DNA of 13,282 nucleotides from Paracoccaceae bacterium. GTDB lineage: Bacteria > Pseudomonadota > Alphaproteobacteria > Rhodobacterales > Rhodobacteraceae. This document shows positions 7,001 through 13,282 of the stretch, in pieces. The position numbers were made by a program, and so were the translations under genes. Location of the stretch: assembly GCA_024304875.1 (NCBI GenBank), contig JAMWZF010000050.1, positions 1 to 13,282 of the forward strand, written 5' to 3'. Position 1 is the first letter of the stretch. The number at the start of each line of letters is the position of its first letter. Under the pieces are notes generated by a model. The model did no database searches. It had not been told where the DNA came from and saw only the letters and a program-made list of their open reading frames with translations.

Positions 7001-7326
7001 GCCGCGCTCCGCACCAGTCGGGCCGTGTCGAGCATCAGCCGGCCGTCCTCGATCCGCACGGGATAGGTGGCGATGCGGCCCTCGTCGGCGCCCTGCGCCT
7101 CGCCCGTCTCGAGGCTGAACACCCAGTTGTGCAGCGGACAGGTCACCTTGCGGCCGTGCACGATCCCCTCGGCCAGCGGCCCGCCCTTGTGCGGGCAGGT
7201 GCCGGAAGTGGCGAAGACCTCGGCCTCGCCGGTGCGGAACAGGGCGACGCAGCCGCCCCGCGTCTTGACCGTCCGGGCCCCGCGCAGGGGGATGTCGTCG
7301 ATATGTCCCACGTCGATCCAGCTCAT
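6997..7326 (-). CDS. nirD: Nitrite reductase small subunit NirD (Rieske-type)
   Basis: Partner of NirB in NAD(P)H-dependent reduction of nitrite to ammonium in the cytoplasm. The 109-residue protein matches the usual NirD length. It contains a complete Rieske [2Fe-2S] motif, C44-x-H46 (TCPHKGGPL) and C63-x2-H66 (TCPLHNW). Many enterobacterial NirD proteins have lost these ligands, so this one should still hold a cluster. The ATG at 7326 overlaps the nirB stop (ATGA) and has GGAGG (7334-7338) at 7-base spacing. Its own stop overlaps the nasA GTG (GTGA). The tight coupling suggests balanced production of NirB, NirD and NasA. Confidence 0.96.
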   Translation of the reverse strand: MSWIDVGHIDDIPLRGARTVKTRGGCVALFRTGEAEVFATSGTCPHKGGPLAEGIVHGRKVTCPLHNWVFSLETGEAQGADEGRIATYPVRIEDGRLMLDTARLVRSAA

Positions 7327-9752
7327 TCCGCGGCCTCCAGCGTCAGGTCTGCGATGGGAAGGAAGCTGCGTGCCGCCTCCGGTGTGGCCCGCTCGGCCCA
7401 GGGGTCGGTCTGGTAGACCGATTGCGAGATATCGAAACGCGCCACCAGCGCCTGCCGCTCGGCGGGGTCGGAGATGGTCTCCTTGACCCAGTCGAGGCCC
7501 ACCTTGGCCAGCCACTTGTAGGGCCGGTCGAGGTACCTGGCGTTCTCGCGGTAGAGCTGGACGAATGCGACGGTCCAGTCGATCGCCTCCTCCTCGGTCC
7601 GCACGTCGACGAGGCGCTCCACCTCCTTGACGTCCATGCCCGCCGCGCCGCCGACCCCGATCTGGTAGCCAGAGTCGACGCAGACGATGCCCACGTCCTT
7701 GCAGGTCGCCTCGGCGCAGTTGCGCGGGCAGCCCGAGACGCCGAGCTTGACTTTGTGCGGCGTCCACGACCCCCAGAGCCGCTTTTCCAGCTTGATCCCC
7801 AGCCCGGTGCTGTCCTGCGTCCCGAACCGGCACCAGTCGGAGCCGACGCAGGTCTTCACCGTGCGCAGGCCCTTGGTGTAGGCGTGGCCCGACACCATGC
7901 CGGCGGCGTTCAGGTCCGCCCAGATCAGCGGCAGGTCTTCCTTCTTGACGCCCAGAAGGTCGATCCGCTGGCCGCCGGTGACCTTGACCGCGGCGCCGTA
8001 TCTGTCGGCGGCATCGGCTATGGCGCGCAGTTCCTTCGCATCGGTCATGCCGCCCCACATCCGGGGCATGACAGAATAGGTCCCGTCCTTCTGGATGTTG
8101 GCGTGGTTGCGTTCGTTGACGAACCGGCTTTGCGGGTCGTCGGTGTAGTCCAGCGGCCAGTCGGCAAGGAGGTAGAAGTTCACCGCCGGGCGGCAGACGT
8201 GGCAGCCGTTGGGGGTAGTCCAGCCGAGTTCCTGCCAGACCGCCGGCTGCGATTTCAGTTCCTTGGTCTTGATGAGCCGCCGGACGTCCTCGTGCGTGAG
8301 GTCCGTGCACCCGCAGATGGGCTGGGCGGTCGGGAGGGAGAAGCCGTCGCCCAAGGCGACCGAGAGCACCTGTTCCACGAGGCCGGTGCAGGTCCCGCAG
8401 GAGGCGCTGGCCTTGGTGGTCGCCCGCACCGTGCCGAGGTCGGTCGCGCCGGCCTCGATCGCCTGCACGATCTGCCCCTTGCACACGCCGTTGCAGCCGC
8501 AGATCTCCGCCTCAGGCGGCAAGGCTGCAACGGCTGACAGAGGGTCCGCAGTAGCGCCCCCCTGGAAGGCCGGGCCGAAGATGAGCGTATCGCGCATCTC
8601 GTCCACATCGGTGCCGTCCTTGATGAGGCCGAAGAACCAGCCTGAATCCGCCGTGTCGCCGTACATCACCGCGCCGATCAGCCGGCCCTCCTCGAGGACG
8701 AGACGCTTGTAGACGCCTCGGCCTGGGTCGCGGAAGACAATGTCCTCGCGCCCCTCGCCCTCGGCGAAGTCGCCGGCGCTAAACAGGTCGCAGCCAGTGA
8801 CCTTGAGTTTGGTGGACAGCTCCTTGGGGACGAAGGCGGCCTCCTGCCCCAGCAGCGTCGCGGCCAGCACCTTGGCTTGGTCGTAGAGCGGCGCCACCAG
8901 GCCGAAGAGCTGGCCGTCGAACTCCACGCATTCGCCGACGGCGAAGACCGAGGGGTCCGAGGTGCGCATCTGCGCGTCGACCGTGATAGCGCGGCCGACG
9001 TCGATGCCGCTGTCCTTGGCCAGCTTGGCAGAGGGGCGGATGCCGGCGGCCATGACGACGATGTCGGCGTCGATGACCGTGCCGTCCTTCAGGCGCACTC
9101 GCTCAATACGGCCCTCGCCCTCGATCGCCTCGGTATTGGCGCCGCAGATCACGTCGATGCCGCGTTTCTCGAGATCCTTTTGAAGCAAGTAGCCCGCGTT
9201 CTCGTCCAGCTGCCGTTCCATCAGATGGCCGGCGATGTGCAGGACTGTGACGCCCATTCCGCGCAGGCGCAGGCCGGCGGCGGCTTCGAGGCCCAGAAGA
9301 CCGCCGCCGATGATGACCGCACGGTTGCCGGGTTGGCAGGCGTCGATCATCGCGTTCGTATCGTCGAGGTCGCGATAGGCCACCACGCCCGGCAGGTCGT
9401 GGCCCGGCAGCGGGATGATGAAGGGGTCGGAGCCGGTGCCGAGCACGAGCACGTCGTAGGGCACCTCGCCCTGCTCGCCGACCACCACCTTGCGGTCCCG
9501 GTCGACGCTCAGCACCCGCTCGCCGAAGCGGCAAGTCACCCCGGCCGCAGCATACCAGGCGGCGTCATGAGTGACGATCTCCTCGTAGCTTTTCTCTCCC
9601 GACAGGACCGGCGAGAGCATGATCCGGTTATAGTTGCCGCGCGGCTCGGCATTGAACAGCGTGATACTGTAGGCGCCGGCGTCGGCCTCCAGCAGATGCT
9701 CCAGCATCCGCCCGGTGGCCATTCCGGCGCCGATGACGACGAGGTTTTTCAT
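7323..9752 (-). CDS. nirB: Nitrite reductase [NAD(P)H] large subunit NirB
   Basis: Six-electron reduction of nitrite to ammonium. It has 809 residues from the ATG at 9752, which is preceded by AGGAGG at 9758-9763; the ATG 27 bases further upstream lies inside the preceding gene and is not used. The FAD/NAD(P)H oxidoreductase domain (about 1-300) has VIGAGMATG (6-14) and VIIGGGLLGLEAA (146-158). Two BFD-like [2Fe-2S] motifs follow: C418-x-C420 with C452-x2-C455, and C480-x-C482 with C517-x2-C520. The siroheme-[4Fe-4S] domain contains C635-x5-C641 and C675-x3-C679 (SGCPRNCAE). The preceding GAF-protein gene ends 10 bases upstream, and the Shine-Dalgarno touches that stop codon. Siroheme is supplied by CysG of the same operon. 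NirD follows with a 4-base overlap. Confidence 0.97.
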   Translation of the reverse strand: MKNLVVIGAGMATGRMLEHLLEADAGAYSITLFNAEPRGNYNRIMLSPVLSGEKSYEEIVTHDAAWYAAAGVTCRFGERVLSVDRDRKVVVGEQGEVPYDVLVLGTGSDPFIIPLPGHDLPGVVAYRDLDDTNAMIDACQPGNRAVIIGGGLLGLEAAAGLRLRGMGVTVLHIAGHLMERQLDENAGYLLQKDLEKRGIDVICGANTEAIEGEGRIERVRLKDGTVIDADIVVMAAGIRPSAKLAKDSGIDVGRAITVDAQMRTSDPSVFAVGECVEFDGQLFGLVAPLYDQAKVLAATLLGQEAAFVPKELSTKLKVTGCDLFSAGDFAEGEGREDIVFRDPGRGVYKRLVLEEGRLIGAVMYGDTADSGWFFGLIKDGTDVDEMRDTLIFGPAFQGGATADPLSAVAALPPEAEICGCNGVCKGQIVQAIEAGATDLGTVRATTKASASCGTCTGLVEQVLSVALGDGFSLPTAQPICGCTDLTHEDVRRLIKTKELKSQPAVWQELGWTTPNGCHVCRPAVNFYLLADWPLDYTDDPQSRFVNERNHANIQKDGTYSVMPRMWGGMTDAKELRAIADAADRYGAAVKVTGGQRIDLLGVKKEDLPLIWADLNAAGMVSGHAYTKGLRTVKTCVGSDWCRFGTQDSTGLGIKLEKRLWGSWTPHKVKLGVSGCPRNCAEATCKDVGIVCVDSGYQIGVGGAAGMDVKEVERLVDVRTEEEAIDWTVAFVQLYRENARYLDRPYKWLAKVGLDWVKETISDPAERQALVARFDISQSVYQTDPWAERATPEAARSFLPIADLTLEAAE

Positions 9753-9757
9753 GGCGG

Positions 9758-9763
9758 CCTCCT
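9758..9763 (-). promoter_or_regulatory. nirB ribosome binding site
   Basis: On the minus strand AGGAGG lies five bases before the ATG at 9752 and shares a base with the stop codon of the GAF-repeat gene. It fixes the nirB start at MKNLVV and argues against the longer frame beginning at 9779, which has no such signal. Confidence 0.8.
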
Positions 9764-10701
9764 CAGCAATACCAAGCAATGATGTGGGACAGGGCGGCGC
9801 CGTCGTGGATCGGCAGCGCGACCATGGTGTCGTAGCCGGCCGTGCGGGACGGGCTGCCCTGCTCTACCACTGGCAGGCCGCGGCCGAGGGCCTGGCCGAC
9901 GACGCCCTGCCAGGGCTGGGTGCGGCGCGGCGTTTCTTCCGTGCCGGTCCAGAGCCGGCCCTCGCGGGCGCAGATGCCGTCGATCAGTTCGGCGCCGCCG
10001 GACTTGCCGACCTTGGCGGGGCGGGCGTCCCAGATCTCGAACCGGCGGGCGATGGGGGTGCCCCGGGCGGACAAAAGCGTCAGCACGTAGTCCTGGCCCG
10101 AGGGCACGGGCACTGGCAGGCCGAGGCCCGTGGTCAACCCCGCCCTGCCCGCGCTTTCCGCCCGGATGAAGCGGTAGCCCGATCCGAGGTCGCGCATCAG
10201 CATGGGCGTCGCCGAGGACCAGACCCCACCGGGAAGCCCCTGCCCCCGCGGGAAATGCGTGTGCTGGGAGACCCATTCGAACTGCTTTGCGGCGCCGTAG
10301 TAGCCGTCGTCCAGCATCATCAGGTCGTCCTTCGCGGCCCAGACCTCGATCGCGCCGGTGCGTGCCTCGTCGTCGCCGCAGAGGACCACCAGCACCGCCT
10401 TCAGATCGGGTCCGGCGAAGACCGGCACCGCGACGGCGGCGGTCAGCCCCGCCTCGGCGGCCGCTTCGGTCCGCTTGAAGTATGAGCCGTCGAAGCCCTT
10501 GAGGACCACAGGCCGCGCCTCGACCCAGGCCTTGCCGGGCAGGCCCTCGCCCTTTGCGAAGGAGGTCGCGCGGGAGGCCTCGGCGAAGGCGCCGAGGTCG
10601 CCGTAGGCGCCGCTTTCCAGGACCAGCCGGTCCCTGTCCGGCACCCAGACTTCGGTCACCTGGATGAAGGTGTCGACGGCCTGATCTGCAACGGCGTCCA
10701 T
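9763..10701 (-). CDS. GAF-repeat protein, candidate nitrate/nitrite sensor of the nas operon
   Basis: A 312-residue soluble protein of tandem GAF-like repeats without an obvious output domain. Repeat 1 (about 18-120) and repeat 2 (about 119-223) align clearly: both have a start like EVW, a YG element, then F-x2-G-x-GLPG-x2-W (FAKGEGLPGKAW, FPRGQGLPGGVW), an AGLT element and a PV strand (VAVPVF, LGLPVP). A third, shorter repeat (about 222-312) retains EIW, a PWQGVVGQA variant and MVALPIHDG. GAF domains bind small ligands; Staphylococcus NreA is a GAF protein that binds nitrate. The place between the transporter and reductase genes suggests sensing or gating of nitrate/nitrite use, which is inference. 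There is no HTH, ANTAR, kinase or GGDEF motif. The ATG at 10701 is favoured over the GTG at 10704 because AGGAGG (10709-10714) is then 7 bases away. Confidence 0.88.
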   Translation of the reverse strand: MDAVADQAVDTFIQVTEVWVPDRDRLVLESGAYGDLGAFAEASRATSFAKGEGLPGKAWVEARPVVLKGFDGSYFKRTEAAAEAGLTAAVAVPVFAGPDLKAVLVVLCGDDEARTGAIEVWAAKDDLMMLDDGYYGAAKQFEWVSQHTHFPRGQGLPGGVWSSATPMLMRDLGSGYRFIRAESAGRAGLTTGLGLPVPVPSGQDYVLTLLSARGTPIARRFEIWDARPAKVGKSGGAELIDGICAREGRLWTGTEETPRRTQPWQGVVGQALGRGLPVVEQGSPSRTAGYDTMVALPIHDGAALSHIIAWYC

Positions 10702-12383
10702 CACGCCGCCTCCTGCTTGGCAGCCGCCTTGGGCGTGGCGCCGTGTTCGTATTCCTCGAGGAAATTCAGAACCTGCTCGCGGTAGAGGTAGTAATCGGGG
10801 TGCTCCAGCAGGGCCTTGCGGGTCCGGGGCCGGGGCAGGTCGACGTTCACGATCTTACCGATGGTGGCCTGCGGGCCGTTGGTCATCATCACCACGCGGT
10901 CGGCCAGCAGGATCGCCTCGTCCACGTCGTGGGTGACGCAGATCGCCGTGACCTTGGTTCGCGACCAGACCTCCATCAGCACTTCCTGCAACTCCCAGCG
11001 TGTCAGGCTGTCGAGCATCCCGAAGGGCTCGTCGAGCAGGAGCAGCTTGGGCGAGAGGGCGAATGCCCGGGCGATGCCGACCCGCTGCTTCATCCCGTTC
11101 GAGAGGTCCGCGGCGGGCTTGTCCATCGCATCGGCAAGGCCGACCCGTTCGAGGTAGTAGTCCACCACGTCCTGCCGCTCGGCCCGGCTGGCGCGGGGAT
11201 AGACCCGGTCGACGCCGACGGCGCAGTTCTCTCGCGCGGTGAGCCAGGGGAAGAGAGAGGGCGACTGGAAGACAACGGCACGCTCGGGGTCGGCGCCGCG
11301 CACCTCGTAGCCGTCCAGCTTGATGACGCCCTTGGAGATGTCGTTGAGGCCCGCCGCCATTGTCAGCACGGTGGACTTGCCGCAGCCGGAATGGCCGATC
11401 AGCGAGATGAACTCGCCGCGGTCCATCTTGAGATTGAAGTCCTCGACCACCGTGAGGGGGCCCTTTGGCGTGGGGTAGACCTTGTGCAGCATCTCGAAGC
11501 TGAGGAACCGCTCCTCGATCTGGCCGGCCTGTGCCTCGGCCACGGCCTTGGGCAGGCCGTGGATCGGGGTGACGTTGGGCAGCTGCTTGGTCCCCTCGAC
11601 CTTGGCGGCGATGCCGGCGTCCATCAGGTAGGTGGTGACGCGGGCACGGAGGGCCTTGAAGGCGGTCTCGTGGTTCATCGCGGCGCGGTCGCGCGGGCGG
11701 GCGAGGGTCACGGGGAATTCTTCGCCCAGCGTGCCGTCGGGGTTAAGCGCGATGATCCGGTCGGCCAGCAGGATCGCCTCGTCCACGTCGTTGGTAATGA
11801 GGACGCAGGTCTTCTTGTCCTGCTCCCAGATCTGTTCGATCTCTTCGGCGAGGTTGCCGCGGGTCAGCGCGTCAAGCGCCGAGAGCGGCTCGTCCAGCAG
11901 CAGCATCTCGGGGTCCATCGCCAGTGCGCGGGCGACGTTGACCCGCTGGCGCATGCCCCCCGACAGCTCGGCCGGGCGGCGGGTCATGGCGTGGCCGAGG
12001 CCGACCATGCCGACGTAGTGGGCGACCTTGGCCTCCTTCTCGGCGCGGGACAGGCCGGGGAACATGGTGTCCACCGCCAGCATCACGTTCCCCTTCACCG
12101 TCAGCCAGGGCATCAGGGAATAGTTCTGAAAGATCACCCCCCGCTCGGGCCCCGGCCCGGTGATGGGCTGACCCTTGAAGGTGACGGTGCCCTTCGTCGG
12201 CGCCTCGAGCCCGGCCATCAGGTTGATGAGGGTCGTCTTGCCGGTGCCCGAGAAGCCGAGGAGGACGAGGAATTCGCCTTCGGCGACCGTGAGATCTACG
12301 TCCTTCAAGACCTCCGTGCGATGGGTGCCGGTGCCGTAGCTCTTGGAGACGTTGTCGAATTTCAGGATTGTCATCTTGCTCAC
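10701..12383 (-). CDS. Nitrate/nitrite ABC transporter, fused double ATP-binding subunit
   Basis: Drives nitrate import with the NrtB-like permease. The 560-residue protein contains two complete NitT/TauB-type ATPases, corresponding to cyanobacterial NrtC and NrtD ATPases joined in one chain. NBD1 has Walker A GFSGTGKTT (43-51), Q-loop Q86, signature LSGGMRQR (140-147), Walker B LLLDEP (161-166), and Asn198 (ITNDVDE) where the switch His is expected. NBD2 has GHSGCGKST (330-338), Q373, signature LSNGMKQR (427-434), LLLLDEP (447-453) and His485 (VTHDVDE). A linker of about 70 residues (225-295) separates them. The GTG at 12383 overlaps the permease stop (GTGA); an ATG three codons in (12374) is an alternative, and neither has a strong Shine-Dalgarno. 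There is no NrtA-like domain at the C-terminus, unlike cyanobacterial NrtC. The substrate assignment rests on context. Confidence 0.93.
   Translation of the reverse strand: MSKMTILKFDNVSKSYGTGTHRTEVLKDVDLTVAEGEFLVLLGFSGTGKTTLINLMAGLEAPTKGTVTFKGQPITGPGPERGVIFQNYSLMPWLTVKGNVMLAVDTMFPGLSRAEKEAKVAHYVGMVGLGHAMTRRPAELSGGMRQRVNVARALAMDPEMLLLDEPLSALDALTRGNLAEEIEQIWEQDKKTCVLITNDVDEAILLADRIIALNPDGTLGEEFPVTLARPRDRAAMNHETAFKALRARVTTYLMDAGIAAKVEGTKQLPNVTPIHGLPKAVAEAQAGQIEERFLSFEMLHKVYPTPKGPLTVVEDFNLKMDRGEFISLIGHSGCGKSTVLTMAAGLNDISKGVIKLDGYEVRGADPERAVVFQSPSLFPWLTARENCAVGVDRVYPRASRAERQDVVDYYLERVGLADAMDKPAADLSNGMKQRVGIARAFALSPKLLLLDEPFGMLDSLTRWELQEVLMEVWSRTKVTAICVTHDVDEAILLADRVVMMTNGPQATIGKIVNVDLPRPRTRKALLEHPDYYLYREQVLNFLEEYEHGATPKAAAKQEAA
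10709..10714 (-). promoter_or_regulatory. Ribosome binding site of the GAF-repeat gene
   Basis: AGGAGG on the minus strand sits within the last codons of the ABC ATPase gene, 7 bases before the ATG at 10701 and only 4 before the alternative GTG at 10704. It decides for the ATG, giving a TGATG stop/start overlap. Confidence 0.75.
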
Positions 12384-13282
12384 CGGTTGTTCGAGAAGGT
12401 GAAGGCGGACTGGATCGCGAACATCAGCCGGTCCAGCAGGAAGCCGATGATCCCGATGGTCAGGACCGCGACCATGATCTTGGCGAGAGAGCTGGAGGAG
12501 CCGTTCTGAAACTCGTCCCAGACGAACTTTCCAAGGCCCGGGTTCTGGGCCAGCATCTCGGCCGCGATCAGGACCATCCAGCCGACTCCGAGGGACAGCC
12601 GCAGGCCGGTGAAGATCAGCGGGAGTGCCGAGGGCAGCACGAGTTTGCGGATCTTGGTCCAGGTGCCCATCTTCAGCACCTTGGAGACGTTGATAAGGTC
12701 CTTGTCGATGCTCGCCACGCCGAGCGCGGTGTTGATCAGCGTCGGCCAGAGCGAGCAGAGTGTGACGGTGATGGCCGAGACGAGGAACGACTTGGCGAAC
12801 AGGCCGTCGTTGGTCGCGTAGACCGCCGAGACCACCATCGTCACGATCGGCAGCCAGGCCAGCGGGCTGACCGGCTTGAAGATCTGCACGATGGGATTGA
12901 TCGCGGCGTTGGCGGTGGGGGACAGGCCCGCGAGGATCCCCAGCGGCACTGCCACGGCGGTCGCGATCAGGAAGCCGAAGAAGACGGTTCCGATCGAGGT
13001 CCAGATCTGGTCGTAGTAGGACGGCGCACCGGTATAGGCGATGGGCGTGATCTCGTCCCCGCGGCCCGCGTCGATGAGGCGCTGGTTGCGGACAGCAACC
13101 TGTTCGTAGAAACGCTCTTCGCTGGCGGCCTTGGCGGCGGCGTCGCGGTGCAGGTTGACCGCTTCCTCCCAGACAGCCGCCGGACCAGGCACGGCGCCGA
13201 GCGAGGTCTGCACCGTGGGCGCAAGGACGGCCCAGAGGCTCAGGAAGCCCGCGATGGCGAGGAGCGGCACACCGAGCAGGCG
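12380..13282 (-). CDS. nrtB: Nitrate/nitrite ABC transporter permease NrtB-like (5' end outside window)
   Basis: Inner-membrane permease of the NitT/TauT family, with 300 residues visible. The frame runs open to the window edge (RLLG precedes the GTG at 13270), so the true start lies outside and that GTG is internal. A first hydrophobic segment (PLLAIAGFLSLWAVLAP) is followed by a hydrophilic stretch of about 60 residues rich in Ala, Glu and Arg. The BPD_transp core follows, with membrane segments around GTVFFGFLIATAVAVPLG, AWLPIVTMVVSA, FLVSAITVTLCSLW, GWMVLIAAEML and IMVAVLTIGIIGFLL. The ATPase-contacting EAA-type loop is about VSKVLKMGTWTKIRKLVLP. The stop overlaps the start of the fused ATPase gene. 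The substrate-binding NrtA gene is expected just upstream, outside the window. The nitrate assignment depends on the operon. Confidence 0.92.
   Translation of the reverse strand, partial: RLLGVPLLAIAGFLSLWAVLAPTVQTSLGAVPGPAAVWEEAVNLHRDAAAKAASEERFYEQVAVRNQRLIDAGRGDEITPIAYTGAPSYYDQIWTSIGTVFFGFLIATAVAVPLGILAGLSPTANAAINPIVQIFKPVSPLAWLPIVTMVVSAVYATNDGLFAKSFLVSAITVTLCSLWPTLINTALGVASIDKDLINVSKVLKMGTWTKIRKLVLPSALPLIFTGLRLSLGVGWMVLIAAEMLAQNPGLGKFVWDEFQNGSSSSLAKIMVAVLTIGIIGFLLDRLMFAIQSAFTFSNNR

Noticed and set aside
5201..7066. Long plus-strand open frame (about 620 codons) opposite nasA
   Set aside because: Antisense shadow caused by high GC and strong third-position bias; the opposite strand encodes NasA with all cofactor motifs, and the plus-strand translation is a Gly/Val/Arg-rich sequence without domains.
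9753..9779. Earlier nirB start at 9779
   Set aside because: It overlaps the end of the GAF gene, adds nine residues before the FAD-binding strand, and lacks the AGGAGG that precedes the ATG at 9752.
10743..12509. Long plus-strand open frame (about 590 codons) opposite the ABC ATPase gene
   Set aside because: Antisense shadow of the fused ATPase; the low-complexity translation shows no recognisable motif.

Overview
The window is GC-rich (roughly 70% in the coding parts by eye). It looks like the chromosome or a large replicon of an alphaproteobacterium, most likely of the Rhodobacteraceae/Paracoccaceae. That placement is an inference from GC, codon use and gene order; there is no rRNA or other marker here to confirm it.

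Layout. (1) Positions 3-1416, plus strand: a tightly coupled three-gene block made of the 3' part of an ApbE-type FAD:protein FMN transferase, a 59-residue membrane-anchored Cys protein resembling NqrM (DUF539), and a two-CBS-domain protein. Each start overlaps the preceding stop by four bases. (2) Positions 1417-1982: a 566-bp convergent intergenic region with no gene I can support. Parts of it fall to about 47-57% GC, and it holds short inverted repeats. (3) Positions 1983-13282, minus strand: one compact assimilatory nitrate/nitrite reduction operon. In transcription order it is nrtB-like permease (5' end outside the window), fused double-ATPase ABC protein, GAF-repeat protein, nirB, nirD, nasA, a TrpD2/YbiB-like protein, and cysG.

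How the operon works. The ABC transporter imports nitrate (the substrate-binding NrtA protein is presumably just outside, upstream of nrtB). NasA reduces nitrate to nitrite with a Mo-bisMGD/[4Fe-4S] core and a C-terminal BFD-like [2Fe-2S] domain. NirB (FAD, two BFD-like [2Fe-2S] motifs, siroheme-[4Fe-4S]) with the Rieske protein NirD reduces nitrite to ammonium using NAD(P)H. CysG supplies the siroheme that NirB needs. Two members have no settled role: the GAF-repeat protein between transporter and reductases, a candidate nitrogen-oxyanion sensor, and the TrpD2-like protein between nasA and cysG, whose PRPP-site motifs look degraded.

Nearly all operon junctions are stop/start overlaps (GTGA, TGATG, ATGA) or gaps of 10-12 bases with strong Shine-Dalgarno sequences, so the genes are probably translationally coupled. 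The operon promoter, leader and any NasT/NasS- or NtrC-type control sites lie upstream of nrtB and are not in the window. The strongest leads are the asymmetric ATP sites of the fused ABC protein, the triple GAF-like repeat, the TrpD2-like protein, and the ApbE/NqrM-like/CBS module. I saw no CRISPR array, tRNA, rRNA, phage gene or intact mobile element.
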